From Candidatus Aegiribacteria sp. MLS_C (GTDB taxonomy: Bacteria > Fermentibacterota > Fermentibacteria > Fermentibacterales > JCC-6): a stretch of 64,000 nt of DNA. Where the stretch lies: NCBI GenBank assembly GCA_002030045.1, contig LQBI01000001.1, forward strand, positions 124,001 through 188,000, in the 5' to 3' direction. Positions 17,047-25,134 of the stretch are shown here, piece by piece. A program made the position numbers and the translations under genes. The notes beneath the pieces were generated by a model, which had not been told where the DNA came from, searched no databases, and was given only the letters and a program-made list of their open reading frames with translations. How positions within the stretch are numbered: the first letter of the stretch is position 1; each line of letters begins with the position of its first letter.

Positions 17047-19845
17047 ATGAATGGCGGAGGGTCGAACACCGCGGTACCTGAGAATGATTACTACCGCTTG
17101 ACGGCGGAGGAGTCTCTCGAGAGGCTTGGTTCGTCCCCGGCCGGCCTTTCCAGGGAAAGAGCAGACGCGATCAGGGAGAAGGTCGGCCCCAACGAGATCT
17201 CCGCGGACATCTCCGTCCCGAAGTGGGTAATCTTCCTCAAGCAGTTCCGCGACCTCCTGGTCATCATACTCCTGATCGCGGGGGCCATTTCCATCGCCAT
17301 CGGAAGCTACCGGGACGGTGGCGTGATGTTCATCATAGTGATCGTCAACGCGATCATCGGGTTCGTCCAGGAGTACAAGGCGGGGAAGATCCTGGAAAGA
17401 CTGCGGGAGATGATCATGTCCCCGGCAAAGGTCAGGGTGGACGGCGAACTCACGGAGATGTCCCAGATCCAGCTGGTTCCGGGCGACGTCGTGGAGGTGG
17501 AGGCCGGGGACAGGATACCGGCCGACCTCCGGCTTCTCGAATGCTTCGACTTCAGGACCGTGGAGTTCTCCCTCACCGGCGAGTCCATGCCCCAGGAGAA
17601 GATGACCAGCTCGATCCACGAGGAGATGATCATCTCCGACCAGGAGAACATGGCCTTCATGGGAACAACCGTGGCAACGGGGAACGCTGTGGGTGTGGTG
17701 GTACGTACCGGCATGGGCACCGAGATGGGCAGGATAGCCGGCATGGCCAGGGACACGACTGAAACGAGTTCCCCCCTTCAGAAGGAACTGGGGAACCTGG
17801 CACGCTGGCTCACGATGATAGTGGTGGTCATCAGTGCCGTACTGTTCGGTGTGGCGCTCTGGCAGGGTTTCACCCTGTCCACTGCGATGATCCTGGCTCT
17901 CGGCATTGCTGTGGCCATGGTGCCGCAGGCACTGCCGGCACAGGTCACCGTGGCTCTGACGGTCGCCAGCAAGAGGCTGGCTGACCGGAAGGCGGTTGTT
18001 AAGAACCTCCCGTCAGTGGAGACCCTGGGTTCCACCACGGTGATCTGCACCGACAAGACCGGGACACTGACCAAGAACGAGATGACCGTGAAGAACATAT
18101 GGTTCGACGGTCGGGAGTTCACCATGACCGGTGTCGGGTACGAACCCTCGGGTACCATACTGGATTCCGACGGAGAGCCCCTCTCCCGGGAGGGGATAGA
18201 TAGAATAGAGGTGATGATGGATGCCGCGACCATGGCATCCAACGCCGAGATACACGCCCCTGACGAGGAACACCGCAACTGGTATCCGGTGGGAGACCCC
18301 ACCGAGGCTGCCCTCATCACGATGTCCACCAAGCTTGGGACCCGCAGTCCGCAGGAGGACGAGGAGAACCCTGAACTCCACGAGTTCCCCTTCGATTCCG
18401 AGAGGAAGAGGATGAGTTCTGTCCGTCAGTTCGGCGACAGGGTCGAACTGGCCATGAAGGGTTCCACCGACAGCGTCCTCTCTGTCACGAAGTACATCTA
18501 CCGTGACGGTCAGGCAGTGCCGATAACGGAAGAGGACAGAGAACACATAAGGGAGATGAACGAGAAGTTATCGGACCGGGCCCTAAGGGTGCTGGCCATC
18601 GCCTTCCGTCCCCTGGAGGACGACGGTAGGGACTGGGCGATGGAGGAAGTGGAGAAGGATGTCGTGTTACTGGGCCTCGTGGGAATGATGGACCCTCCGA
18701 AGGATGGCGTGAGAGAGGCCATCGAGGCCTGCAGGGACGCCAGGATAAGGATAGTGATCATGACCGGCGACCACGCCGTGACCGCCAGGGCCGTTGGAAG
18801 GGAGATAGGTCTGACGGATTCCGGGGATGCCCCCGTCTACACCGGCGAGGAACTGGAACACATGGATGACGACAGGCTCAGGGAGATACTGTTCTCGGGG
18901 GATGCGGTGATCTTCTCCAGGGTCAGTCCCGCCCACAAGCTGAGGATCGTGAACATCCTTGAGGACCAGGACGAGGTAGTGGCAGTCACCGGCGACGGGG
19001 TCAACGACGCCCCCGCCCTGAAGAGGGCCGACATCGGCGTGGCGATGGGAATAACCGGGACTGACGTGGCCAAGGAGGCGGCGGAGCTGATCCTTCTCGA
19101 CGACAGCTTCCCAACGCTGGTGGAGGCGGTCAGGGAGGGCAGGACCATTTACAGGAACCTGAAGAAGACCGTGCTGGCTTCCATCACCACCAACGCGGCC
19201 GAGCTTGTGGTCGTGGTGCTCGGTCTGGCCGCCGTGGCAATGGGCGACTGGGCTATACCGATGCTGGCCCTTCAGATACTGGCCATCGACCTGCTGGCGG
19301 AGGTGGCTCCCCTTACCTGTCTCACCTTCGATCCTCCCCGGAAGGGCATCATGCAGTCCTTCCCCAGGGACCGGAATGAGCACATAATGAATTCCAGGAC
19401 CTCACCCGAGGTCATGCTGATGGGTACGCTTATCGGGGGTCTGGCCTTCGCGAACTACGCCCTGGGAATGTTCCGGTACGAAAACGCCCCTTTCACCGCC
19501 GGGCTGGTACCTCCATACCCCGATGCCTACATGAAGGCCACCACGCTGGCCTACCTTACGATAGCCTTCTGCCAGTTCGTGAACATCATGTCCAGGAGAT
19601 TCAGGCTGACCTCTATCTTCAACCGAAACTTCTTCAGCAACAAGGTGATACTCTGGTCGATAGCCGCATCCATAGCGATGATCCTTCTGGTTGTCTATAC
19701 GCCCTTCATGGGCCGATTCCTGTATTTCAGCGGCCCCGCTCCCGCGGACTGGCTCTTCGTGACAGGCGCAGCCCTGGTATACCTCGGGGTATTCGAGGTC
19801 GTGAAGATGGTTAAGAGGAGAAGGGAAAAGCTGAAAGCGGAATGA
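17047..19845 (+). CDS. P-type cation-transporting ATPase (type II-like)
   Basis: A 932-residue P-type ATPase with cation_ATPase_N domain, actuator loop TGES (about residue 177), phosphorylation site CTDKTGTLTKNE (Asp about 335), MTGDHAVTARA and TGDGVNDAPAL hinge, and about ten membrane segments. The overall pattern is nearest SERCA/PMR1. However, the M4 site reads VPQALPAQ, where Ca-ATPases have IPEGLPA. M6 reads AIDLLAEVAP, where SERCA has VNLVTDGLP. M5 keeps Asn and Glu (TNAAELVV). The ion transported is therefore uncertain. It starts 32 nt after etfA. Confidence 0.9.
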   Translation: MNGGGSNTAVPENDYYRLTAEESLERLGSSPAGLSRERADAIREKVGPNEISADISVPKWVIFLKQFRDLLVIILLIAGAISIAIGSYRDGGVMFIIVIVNAIIGFVQEYKAGKILERLREMIMSPAKVRVDGELTEMSQIQLVPGDVVEVEAGDRIPADLRLLECFDFRTVEFSLTGESMPQEKMTSSIHEEMIISDQENMAFMGTTVATGNAVGVVVRTGMGTEMGRIAGMARDTTETSSPLQKELGNLARWLTMIVVVISAVLFGVALWQGFTLSTAMILALGIAVAMVPQALPAQVTVALTVASKRLADRKAVVKNLPSVETLGSTTVICTDKTGTLTKNEMTVKNIWFDGREFTMTGVGYEPSGTILDSDGEPLSREGIDRIEVMMDAATMASNAEIHAPDEEHRNWYPVGDPTEAALITMSTKLGTRSPQEDEENPELHEFPFDSERKRMSSVRQFGDRVELAMKGSTDSVLSVTKYIYRDGQAVPITEEDREHIREMNEKLSDRALRVLAIAFRPLEDDGRDWAMEEVEKDVVLLGLVGMMDPPKDGVREAIEACRDARIRIVIMTGDHAVTARAVGREIGLTDSGDAPVYTGEELEHMDDDRLREILFSGDAVIFSRVSPAHKLRIVNILEDQDEVVAVTGDGVNDAPALKRADIGVAMGITGTDVAKEAAELILLDDSFPTLVEAVREGRTIYRNLKKTVLASITTNAAELVVVVLGLAAVAMGDWAIPMLALQILAIDLLAEVAPLTCLTFDPPRKGIMQSFPRDRNEHIMNSRTSPEVMLMGTLIGGLAFANYALGMFRYENAPFTAGLVPPYPDAYMKATTLAYLTIAFCQFVNIMSRRFRLTSIFNRNFFSNKVILWSIAASIAMILLVVYTPFMGRFLYFSGPAPADWLFVTGAALVYLGVFEVVKMVKRRREKLKAE

Positions 19846-20368
19846 TCCGTAAAGTAACAGCTGACTGGATTCTGACGGCATTACAGCAATCGACCGGAGC
19901 GGTGTATTCGCCCGGGTACTGTCCAGTTTCGCTCAGCGCAATTGACAGTTTCGGCCGCAGTGTTCCGCGGTCGATGGAGAAACCCTCTTGCCCCTGCGAA
20001 ATACCTCGATCTGATATACCCGACCCGTGAAGCCCGGTGGCTTTCGTTCCATCTCATCTCTGTCTCGGGGAAACCTGACATCCTTCAGTCGGTCCCGGTT
20101 TCGCGACAATGCAGGGAACGCCTGCCTGCAATTCCTGACGACAGCTGCGAAATCCGCAACCGGCCCCGGTCCTGGGCGATCGCGATCCATTCCAGCCTTG
20201 CTCCCCAGAAAATCATGACCGGTTACTCTCCTTGAAGGGCAGGAAAGGGATCGGGTTCCAGTGCCGTCATTGACTCCTCAACCGCACGGCAGCTATCATT
20301 GTCCTCCGGTCCTTCCGTTATCGATTGTTCGGTACTTCCGATCACACAAGCTGTCTGGAGTCAACCTT
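19846..20368. other. intergenic region with no recognised gene
   Basis: About 520 bp between the ATPase and PHP genes. Short open frames occur on both strands but none has a family motif, a convincing start or a consistent codon bias. I see no tRNA, no terminator with a T-run and no clear promoter. It may hold a degraded gene. Confidence 0.5.
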
Positions 20369-21340
20369 GTGAACAGCGGGCATATGATAGAGAAAAGGGC
20401 CATCCTCCACGTTCATACCAGGGCTTCCGACGGTACCGGCACGGTGGAGCAGGTGATCGATGAGGCCCTCTCGGCGGGAGTGGACATCCTGGGCATCAAC
20501 GACCACCGCAACCTCTGGGCCAGGGACCACGGATACGGGGGCTGGCATTCGTCCCTCTTCCTGCTGGCCGGGACGGAGCTCGAGGATCAGGGTGAGAACA
20601 GCCACATGCTCGCCTACGGTATCGACCGGCTGCCTCCATCGAAGGTCACATCGGAGCAGATCGATTTCGTCAATTCGGAGGGGGGGATAGCCATCGCCGC
20701 ACATCCCACCGAGGCTCCCGGCAGGCTGCCGAAGACCAGGAGCTATTCATGGAAGGCTGGCCGCGAGGGACTGGGGGGAGTGGAGGTGTGGAACTACATG
20801 TCCTTGTGGAAGAAGGGTATAAATCCCCTGAACGCCGTCCGGAAGCTTCGGCATCCCGACCGTTGCACGGCGGATCCCGATCCCGGGGCCGTGGAATTCT
20901 GGCAGGGCACCGGCGGCTGCGCAGTAGCATGTCCAGACGCACACGCCCTGCGGTTCGGAGTGGGCAGGCGCATTCTGGAGGTATTCCCGTACGGAATGCT
21001 CTTCAGGAGACTGGTCACCCACATACTGCTTGACGATGAGCTTCCGAAGGAACATGTGGAAGCCGAGAGGAGTATAATCGAAGCACTGAGACTGGGCAGG
21101 TGTTTCTGCAGCAGCATGCTCCCGGGGGACGCCTCGGGCTTCAGGGCGGCGCGGGAAGGCAGCCGGATGATGCTGAGGATGCCGGGTGAGGGAGACGTGT
21201 TCCTGGACGGGCCTCTCGGAGCAGTATGGCGAGGCCGGCTGGAGAAGGGTGATCACAGACTTCCGGGCGGTGACTGCCCCGGTCTTGCGGTCACCGTGAA
21301 AAGGGAAGGAAGGACATGGATATTCTGCGGCGTGCCCTGA
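20369..21340 (+). CDS. PHP-domain phosphoesterase
   Basis: A polymerase-and-histidinol-phosphatase (PHP) superfamily metal hydrolase. Its metal-ligand motifs are visible in order: HVHTRASDGTG, GINDHR, AGTELED, IAAHPTEAPG and a late CPDAHALRFG. This suggests a soluble phosphodiesterase or phosphatase; the substrate is unknown. GTG 20369 has TGGAG eight bases upstream and is preferred, while ATG 20384 would also retain the domain. A longer frame from 20261 lacks support. The C-terminal 100 residues are unassigned. The 3' end overlaps the next gene by 25 bp. Confidence 0.8.
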   Translation: MNSGHMIEKRAILHVHTRASDGTGTVEQVIDEALSAGVDILGINDHRNLWARDHGYGGWHSSLFLLAGTELEDQGENSHMLAYGIDRLPPSKVTSEQIDFVNSEGGIAIAAHPTEAPGRLPKTRSYSWKAGREGLGGVEVWNYMSLWKKGINPLNAVRKLRHPDRCTADPDPGAVEFWQGTGGCAVACPDAHALRFGVGRRILEVFPYGMLFRRLVTHILLDDELPKEHVEAERSIIEALRLGRCFCSSMLPGDASGFRAAREGSRMMLRMPGEGDVFLDGPLGAVWRGRLEKGDHRLPGGDCPGLAVTVKREGRTWIFCGVP

Positions 21341-21801
21341 TACCCTGGCTGTTCGTCGCTGTCGCCCCATCCGCCGCCCTCGCCACCCCTGTGGACGTTA
21401 CCCGGGACCTTCTGTACGCCGTCGAGTACGGAAGGGGAGGCGATTTCCTGAATATCATGTCCTCGAGCCTTCGAAGCAGCATCGAGGACTCCTACAGGCA
21501 ACTCCAGGAGATATCATTCGAGGAACCCGGAGCTGCGGAGGCTCTCCTCCAGAGGACGGGAAGCGGCATCACGGTATGGGACCTTGAGTGGATGACCACC
21601 GAGGATTTCGTTTCGGCACTTCTTCCTGTCCTTGACATGCCGTCCCCGGAAGAGGTCGTATTCGAGGAAGTCAGCATGCGGGGCAGGAACGCCGAGGTCG
21701 TATTCACTTGGCAATCTGGCATTTCCGTCACCTTCTTCTACACATGGGAGGTATCCTCCTGGAAGCTCACCGGCTCCTCGCTCCTTGAAGACCTCTTCTG
21801 A
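21316..21801 (+). CDS. secreted protein of unknown function
   Basis: A 161-residue protein with a signal peptide (hydrophobic residues 8-23, likely cut after ALA). The mature part is mixed alpha/beta and acidic, with a last third (AEVVFTWQSGISVTFFY ... WKLTGSS) that looks like the NTF2/DUF4878-type fold seen in the next lipoprotein. That similarity is weak. The ATG overlaps the end of the PHP gene, with AAGGAAGG upstream. Confidence 0.65.
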   Translation: MDILRRALIPWLFVAVAPSAALATPVDVTRDLLYAVEYGRGGDFLNIMSSSLRSSIEDSYRQLQEISFEEPGAAEALLQRTGSGITVWDLEWMTTEDFVSALLPVLDMPSPEEVVFEEVSMRGRNAEVVFTWQSGISVTFFYTWEVSSWKLTGSSLLEDLF

Positions 21802-21814
21802 AGGACGTGTGCAG

Positions 21815-21844
21815 TTGACGCTGCGTCTACCGCAGTTGTAGAAT
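21815..21844 (+). promoter_or_regulatory. sigma70-type promoter for the DUF4878 lipoprotein gene
   Basis: TTGACG (21815-21820) and TAGAAT (21839-21844) are separated by 18 bp, five of six consensus matches in each box. The predicted transcript would have a leader of about 80 nt before the ATG at 21933. It lies in the spacer just after the preceding stop codon. Confidence 0.55.
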
Positions 21845-21932
21845 CCATTGTCCGTATCAGGTCTTCAGGGGTGGCGGTTTGCATTCTAACGGAAACTGTG
21901 ACTTCTGATACTCGCAAAGTGGAGGTAGAGAG

Positions 21933-22319
21933 ATGCGTAGAATTCTTGCTGTCCTCAGTATCGTGGGTCTTGCCGTCATGGCATGCGGTGGCGGCGGCGG
22001 CGGTGCCAACAGCCCGGAGGATGCCGTCAATGGTATGTTCAATGCCCTGAAGTCAGGCGATCTCGATGCCATGGCCCAGTACATGCCCGCTGACGAGCGC
22101 GCCGAGTTCGAGAACATGTCCGATGAAGAGAAGCAGATGGCCGAAGGCATGCTCGCCATGTTCGGCGAAATAGACGTCAAGGTCCTGGGTTCCGAGATCG
22201 AGGGTGAAGAGGCTGTAGTCACCATCGAGTTAACCTTCATGGGCGAGACCGAGCAGGACGAGGTCGAGCTTATGATGGAAGACGGCAGATGGGTCGTCAC
22301 CGATGGAGGCATGTTCTAG
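21933..22319 (+). CDS. DUF4878-like lipoprotein
   Basis: A 128-residue lipoprotein: hydrophobic signal, lipobox VMAC (Cys about 18), then a run of glycines. The domain follows with SPEDAVNGMFNALKSGD, typical of the DUF4878/lumazine-binding-like fold, and ends VELMMEDGRWVV. It is probably membrane-anchored facing the periplasm. GGAGG precedes the ATG at a good distance. The last 21 bp of this gene are duplicated 1.7 kb downstream, with its terminator. Confidence 0.8.
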   Translation: MRRILAVLSIVGLAVMACGGGGGGANSPEDAVNGMFNALKSGDLDAMAQYMPADERAEFENMSDEEKQMAEGMLAMFGEIDVKVLGSEIEGEEAVVTIELTFMGETEQDEVELMMEDGRWVVTDGGMF

Positions 22320-22599
22320 TCCTTCGAGGGAATTGCTGCGGGAGTCTCCGTTTCGGAGGCTCCCGTTCTTTTTACTCCCCGCAGGCCCTCTCGACTATCC
22401 TCCGCTCACTCCTCATCCCGGCATTCCGAACGACGAACGTCGGCAGGTGGCGGCGGTTTTTCCCGGTTCGCCCCGCCAGGCCGGTCCTCCATGGCGCAGA
22501 GCAATTGAACGTATGCTCATCAGGGACGGCGGAACCCGTCGGGGTCACATTCACCAGACGACTGCCGATCGCAGGGATGGGTCCTCAGTGGACTGGCGG
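22299..22599 (+). repeat. direct repeat, copy A (about 300 bp)
   Basis: This segment recurs at 24010-24311 in the same orientation. By eye I count about 13 mismatches and one single-base indel, so about 95% identity. It includes the last 21 bp of the lipoprotein gene, its terminator and about 225 bp of apparently non-coding DNA. It ends in CTGGCGG, which in copy B is the 3' edge (CCA end) of tRNA-Ser. Confidence 0.9.
22339..22373 (+). terminator. intrinsic terminator of the DUF4878 lipoprotein gene
   Basis: CGGGAGTCTCCG and CGGAGGCTCCCG form a 12-bp stem with one T-G wobble around a TTT loop, followed by TTCTTTTT. It starts 20 bp after the stop codon. Confidence 0.85.
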
Positions 22600-23037
22600 G
22601 CCATCTGTCCAAAAGTTGGAAACAATTCTACACTTGGTTACGTGATATTCCCCCGTTTGAGCGTGAGGAGGAGAAATCTCAACTCCTCTTCTCTGATCAG
22701 GCTGGTAGATGATATGAGCACGGAAGCGTGAAAACAACTATAGAACTACCTTAAGATGCCTGGTGAGCTTGGAAACTATATTATTATTATATAATTACAA
22801 CAGTAAATTTTTTTGAAGATAGTATCTTACCTCCCCGATTATCCATGACCAGTGCAAGCAGAAGAAGCTAAGAAGCCTCTCTCGTAATAAAAAAATGAAC
22901 ATATTCATAATTATTACCCCAATATGCCATTTAATATGTTATAAATAGAACGGAGCCTAAATGACACACCCATAGCTAAGGGTACCAGAAGGTCTACATG
23001 CTCGAGCTGGAGTAGCTGTTCCAAAGCCCTATGATCA
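22600..23037. other. AT-rich non-coding stretch
   Basis: No gene recognised. From about 22735 to 22935 the sequence is strikingly AT-rich (runs such as ATTATTATTATATAAT), unlike the GC-rich surroundings. A 17-codon frame starting at 22897 has no ribosome binding site and is not called. The patch may contain promoters or be foreign DNA. Confidence 0.6.
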
Positions 23038-23067
23038 TTGACATGGGGTAATACCGCCATTAGTAAT
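23038..23067 (+). promoter_or_regulatory. possible promoter for the secreted-protein gene at 23084
   Basis: A perfect TTGACA (23038-23043) is followed 17 bp later by TAGTAAT (23061-23067). The predicted start would leave a leader of only about 10 nt before ATG 23084, which is short. Confidence 0.42.
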
Positions 23068-23083
23068 GACAAGGGTTATAGAA

Positions 23084-23704
23084 ATGAAGCTAATGATCGT
23101 TTGTCTTCTTTCAGCGGCGGTGAGCACCTGCTTCCCGCAGGAGCCTGACACTCTCTTCTTCGACGACTTCTCCGAACCGGGCTCGAATCCCTGGGTATAC
23201 GGACCTCTGTGGACCTTCTACGGAGAGTCGATGAGAATGTACGACCAGCAGGGCACCAGCTCGGGTGAGACCCTGTTCGCCTCTGATACGCTGGTTTCAC
23301 CTCCGGTATGCATCCCGGACGGGATGGACAGTCTGCTGGTGAGCGTGCCGATGTCTCTGTATGCCAAGTGCACCACCATCAATATCGGGAGCATGTACAA
23401 CCTCGAGCGGATATCCGTAATCAACGGGACCGGCACACATGACATCTGGGAGTTCTACGCGACTGACGTATCATACCTTTATGTCAGCTGGGAGGACACT
23501 GTAGATATGCCCGTCCCCGCCTCCGCCTGGGTTCCGAGTGATTCTCTCCGGGTCCGGTTCATCGGCGAGTCATACTGTCATCCCCTATACTGGGACGGTT
23601 ACCTGGAGATAGAATGGATACTGGACAGCGTGGCTCTGCTGGGATTCGGCTGCCAGGAACTCACGAACTCTACCTGGGGCAGTATCAAGACCTTGCTGCA
23701 GTAG
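23084..23704 (+). CDS. secreted protein of unknown function
   Basis: A 206-residue protein with a signal peptide (MKLMIVCLLSAAVSTCFP). The mature part starts with TLFFDDFSEPG, a phrase common at the start of extracellular beta-sandwich proteins in FCB-type bacteria, and is rich in aromatic and acidic residues. ATG 23084 is preferred to 23066 because it puts the signal peptide at the N-terminus. It lies between the two 300-bp repeats. Its end overlaps the convergent minus-strand gene by 20 bp. Confidence 0.6.
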   Translation: MKLMIVCLLSAAVSTCFPQEPDTLFFDDFSEPGSNPWVYGPLWTFYGESMRMYDQQGTSSGETLFASDTLVSPPVCIPDGMDSLLVSVPMSLYAKCTTINIGSMYNLERISVINGTGTHDIWEFYATDVSYLYVSWEDTVDMPVPASAWVPSDSLRVRFIGESYCHPLYWDGYLEIEWILDSVALLGFGCQELTNSTWGSIKTLLQ

Positions 23705-23996
23705 ATTCCTCATTGGCGGACGTTCCGATGCCATCAGTCAAGCCTTCCAATAAGATCTTCCGCTTCTTGTTGCCCTCGTATTCCATGAAGCTGTCGGCGA
23801 AGTAATCGGTCGCGGATGTCTCAAGGTCAACACGGTCTATTCGGATCACCAGTTCAATGGTCCCGCTCTCCTCATCGTAGTAGCCAGAATGCAGGACCTC
23901 CGCATGGCAGACCAGGTCAACCAGTGTGGAAGCGCCTGCCGCGGATGCGAGGAGCAGAGCAAGAGCAGCTGCGAGTGGCAGGGATAACGGTTTCAT
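23685..23996 (-). CDS. small secreted protein of unknown function
   Basis: A 103-residue minus-strand protein. A strong signal peptide (MKPLSLPLAAALALLLASA) is cut near AGA-ST, leaving a short acidic mature chain with no recognised family. The ATG at 23996 has a GGAG ribosome binding site; the longer frame would start inside the duplicated repeat and is rejected. It faces the upstream gene convergently, with a 20-bp overlap of the coding ends. It might be a shortened remnant of a longer secreted protein. Confidence 0.55.
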   Translation of the reverse strand: MKPLSLPLAAALALLLASAAGASTLVDLVCHAEVLHSGYYDEESGTIELVIRIDRVDLETSATDYFADSFMEYEGNKKRKILLEGLTDGIGTSANEESTAARS

Positions 23997-24009
23997 CTCC
24001 AGCTCCCTT

Positions 24010-24311
24010 ACCGATGGAGGCATGTTCTAGTCCTTCGAGGGAATTGCTGCGGGAGTCTCCGTTTCGGAGGCTCCCGTTCTTTTTACTCCCCCGCAGGTCC
24101 TCTCGACTATCCTCCGCTCACTCCTCATCCCGGTATTCCGAACGACGAACACCGGCAGGTGGCGGCGGTTTTTCCCGGTTCGCCCCGCCAGGCCGGTCAT
24201 CCATGGCGCATGGCAATTGAAAGGATGCTCATCAGGGACGGCGGAACCCGTCGGGGTCACCTTCACCAGACGACTGCCGATCGCAGGGATGGGTCCTTAA
24301 TGGGCTGGCGG
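24010..24311 (+). repeat. direct repeat, copy B (about 300 bp)
   Basis: Second copy of the segment at 22299-22599, about 95% identical by eye. Its left end carries an orphan fragment of the lipoprotein gene's 3' end plus terminator. Its right end runs into the CCA end and first acceptor bases of tRNA-Ser at 24306-24311. Confidence 0.9.
24050..24084 (+). terminator. duplicated intrinsic terminator
   Basis: Exact copy of the stem-loop and T-run at 22339-22373. Here it could end plus-strand transcripts from the secreted-protein gene at 23084-23704. Confidence 0.75.
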
Positions 24312-24391
24312 AGGACCGGGGATTCGAACCCCGAAGGGCGTAAACCCGGCGGATTTCAAATCCGCTGCCTTACCAGTTAGACTAGTCCTCC
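24306..24391 (-). tRNA. tRNA-Ser (anticodon UGA)
   Basis: On the minus strand a full class II cloverleaf is readable. The acceptor stem is GGAGGAC/GTCCTCC. The anticodon stem GCGGA/TCCGC holds a TTTGAAA loop with anticodon TGA. A long variable arm and a T-arm CGGGG-TTCGAAT-CCCCG follow. Discriminator G and the CCA end are encoded. The long variable arm and TGA anticodon identify serine. Confidence 0.92.
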
Positions 24392-24401
24392 GCAAGGGTG
24401 G

Positions 24402-24430
24402 AATTTAAGTTATCATTGTACATCGGTCAA
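24402..24430 (-). promoter_or_regulatory. promoter of tRNA-Ser(UGA)
   Basis: On the minus strand TTGACC (24430-24425) and TAAATT (24407-24402) are separated by exactly 17 bp. Transcription would begin about 4 nt before the mature tRNA 5' end. Confidence 0.6.
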
Positions 24431-24462
24431 TCAGAAGGGTCTTTTCAGCAGGAGGTGGCGGG

Positions 24463-24984
24463 TTGCTCGAGATGGAGCTTAAATTCAGAGTGGAGGAGTT
24501 CGGACCGATTGAGGAGACACTCGCCCGGCTGGGGGTGTCGGCGGGAGAGGCAGTGGAGGAGAACAACCTCGTGCTGGACATGATGGGCGGACCCTTGAGA
24601 GGGACCGATACCCTTTTCCGGCTGAGGAACTGCGAAGGTGGAACCCTTGTAACGGTGAAGAAGCCGCTTCCTTCAACGGCCCTGAAGGTGCGCAGGGAGG
24701 AGGAGGCTGTCCTGGCATGTTCCCAGGAGAAGGCCCTGGAGCTCTTCGGTCTGCTTGGATACGGTGTCGTCTACAGTTACAGGAAGACACGGAGGCAGTG
24801 CCGGGTGGGGAATGCGACGGTATGCCTCGACAGTCTCTGGTTCGGGGATTTCGTCGAGATCGAGGCCGCTTCGGAGGAAGCGGTCCTCGAGGCGGCCGGA
24901 CTTCTGGGTCTGGATCCGGACGAAGGCATCAGGTTCAGCTACGCGGCCCTTGAGAAGGATGCGGAATCCGGCATTCAATACTGA
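24463..24984 (+). CDS. CYTH-domain protein (CyaB/ThTPase-like)
   Basis: A 173-residue triphosphate tunnel metalloenzyme family member. The defining ExExK motif is at the N-terminus (EMELKF). Basic and acidic tunnel residues follow (FRLRNCEGG, VTVKKPL, YRKTRRQC, DFVEIEA). The family includes class IV adenylate cyclases, thiamine triphosphatases and inorganic triphosphatases; which one this is cannot be told. TTG 24463 has GGAGGT six bases upstream, better than ATG 24472 at 15 bases. Confidence 0.82.
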   Translation: MLEMELKFRVEEFGPIEETLARLGVSAGEAVEENNLVLDMMGGPLRGTDTLFRLRNCEGGTLVTVKKPLPSTALKVRREEEAVLACSQEKALELFGLLGYGVVYSYRKTRRQCRVGNATVCLDSLWFGDFVEIEAASEEAVLEAAGLLGLDPDEGIRFSYAALEKDAESGIQY

Positions 24985-25093
24985 ATACTGACCGGTTCGC
25001 GGAAGGACCCTGCTTGCGGGTATGCCGGGCAGGATAACCTACCAGCCTTGACAGGAGGGGTTTCAGGAGCAATTTATCGGCACTGCGCATAAG

Positions 25094-25107
25094 TGTATGA
25101 TTTCATA
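25094..25107. promoter_or_regulatory. palindrome upstream of the coiled-coil gene
   Basis: GTATGA-TT-TCATAC is a perfect 6-bp inverted repeat with a 2-bp spacer, 28 bp before the next start codon. It could be an operator half-site pair; no regulator is identified. Confidence 0.3.
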
Positions 25108-25134
25108 CAAAATCGACCAAAGGGGAGCGTCTCT

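Noticed and set aside
20261-20368. An N-terminal extension of the PHP protein from 20261
   Set aside because: The extra 36 residues have no PHP features and no ribosome binding site; GTG 20369 has a good one.
22897-22950. A 17-codon frame in the AT-rich patch
   Set aside because: No ribosome binding site and low-complexity coding; expected by chance in AT-rich DNA.
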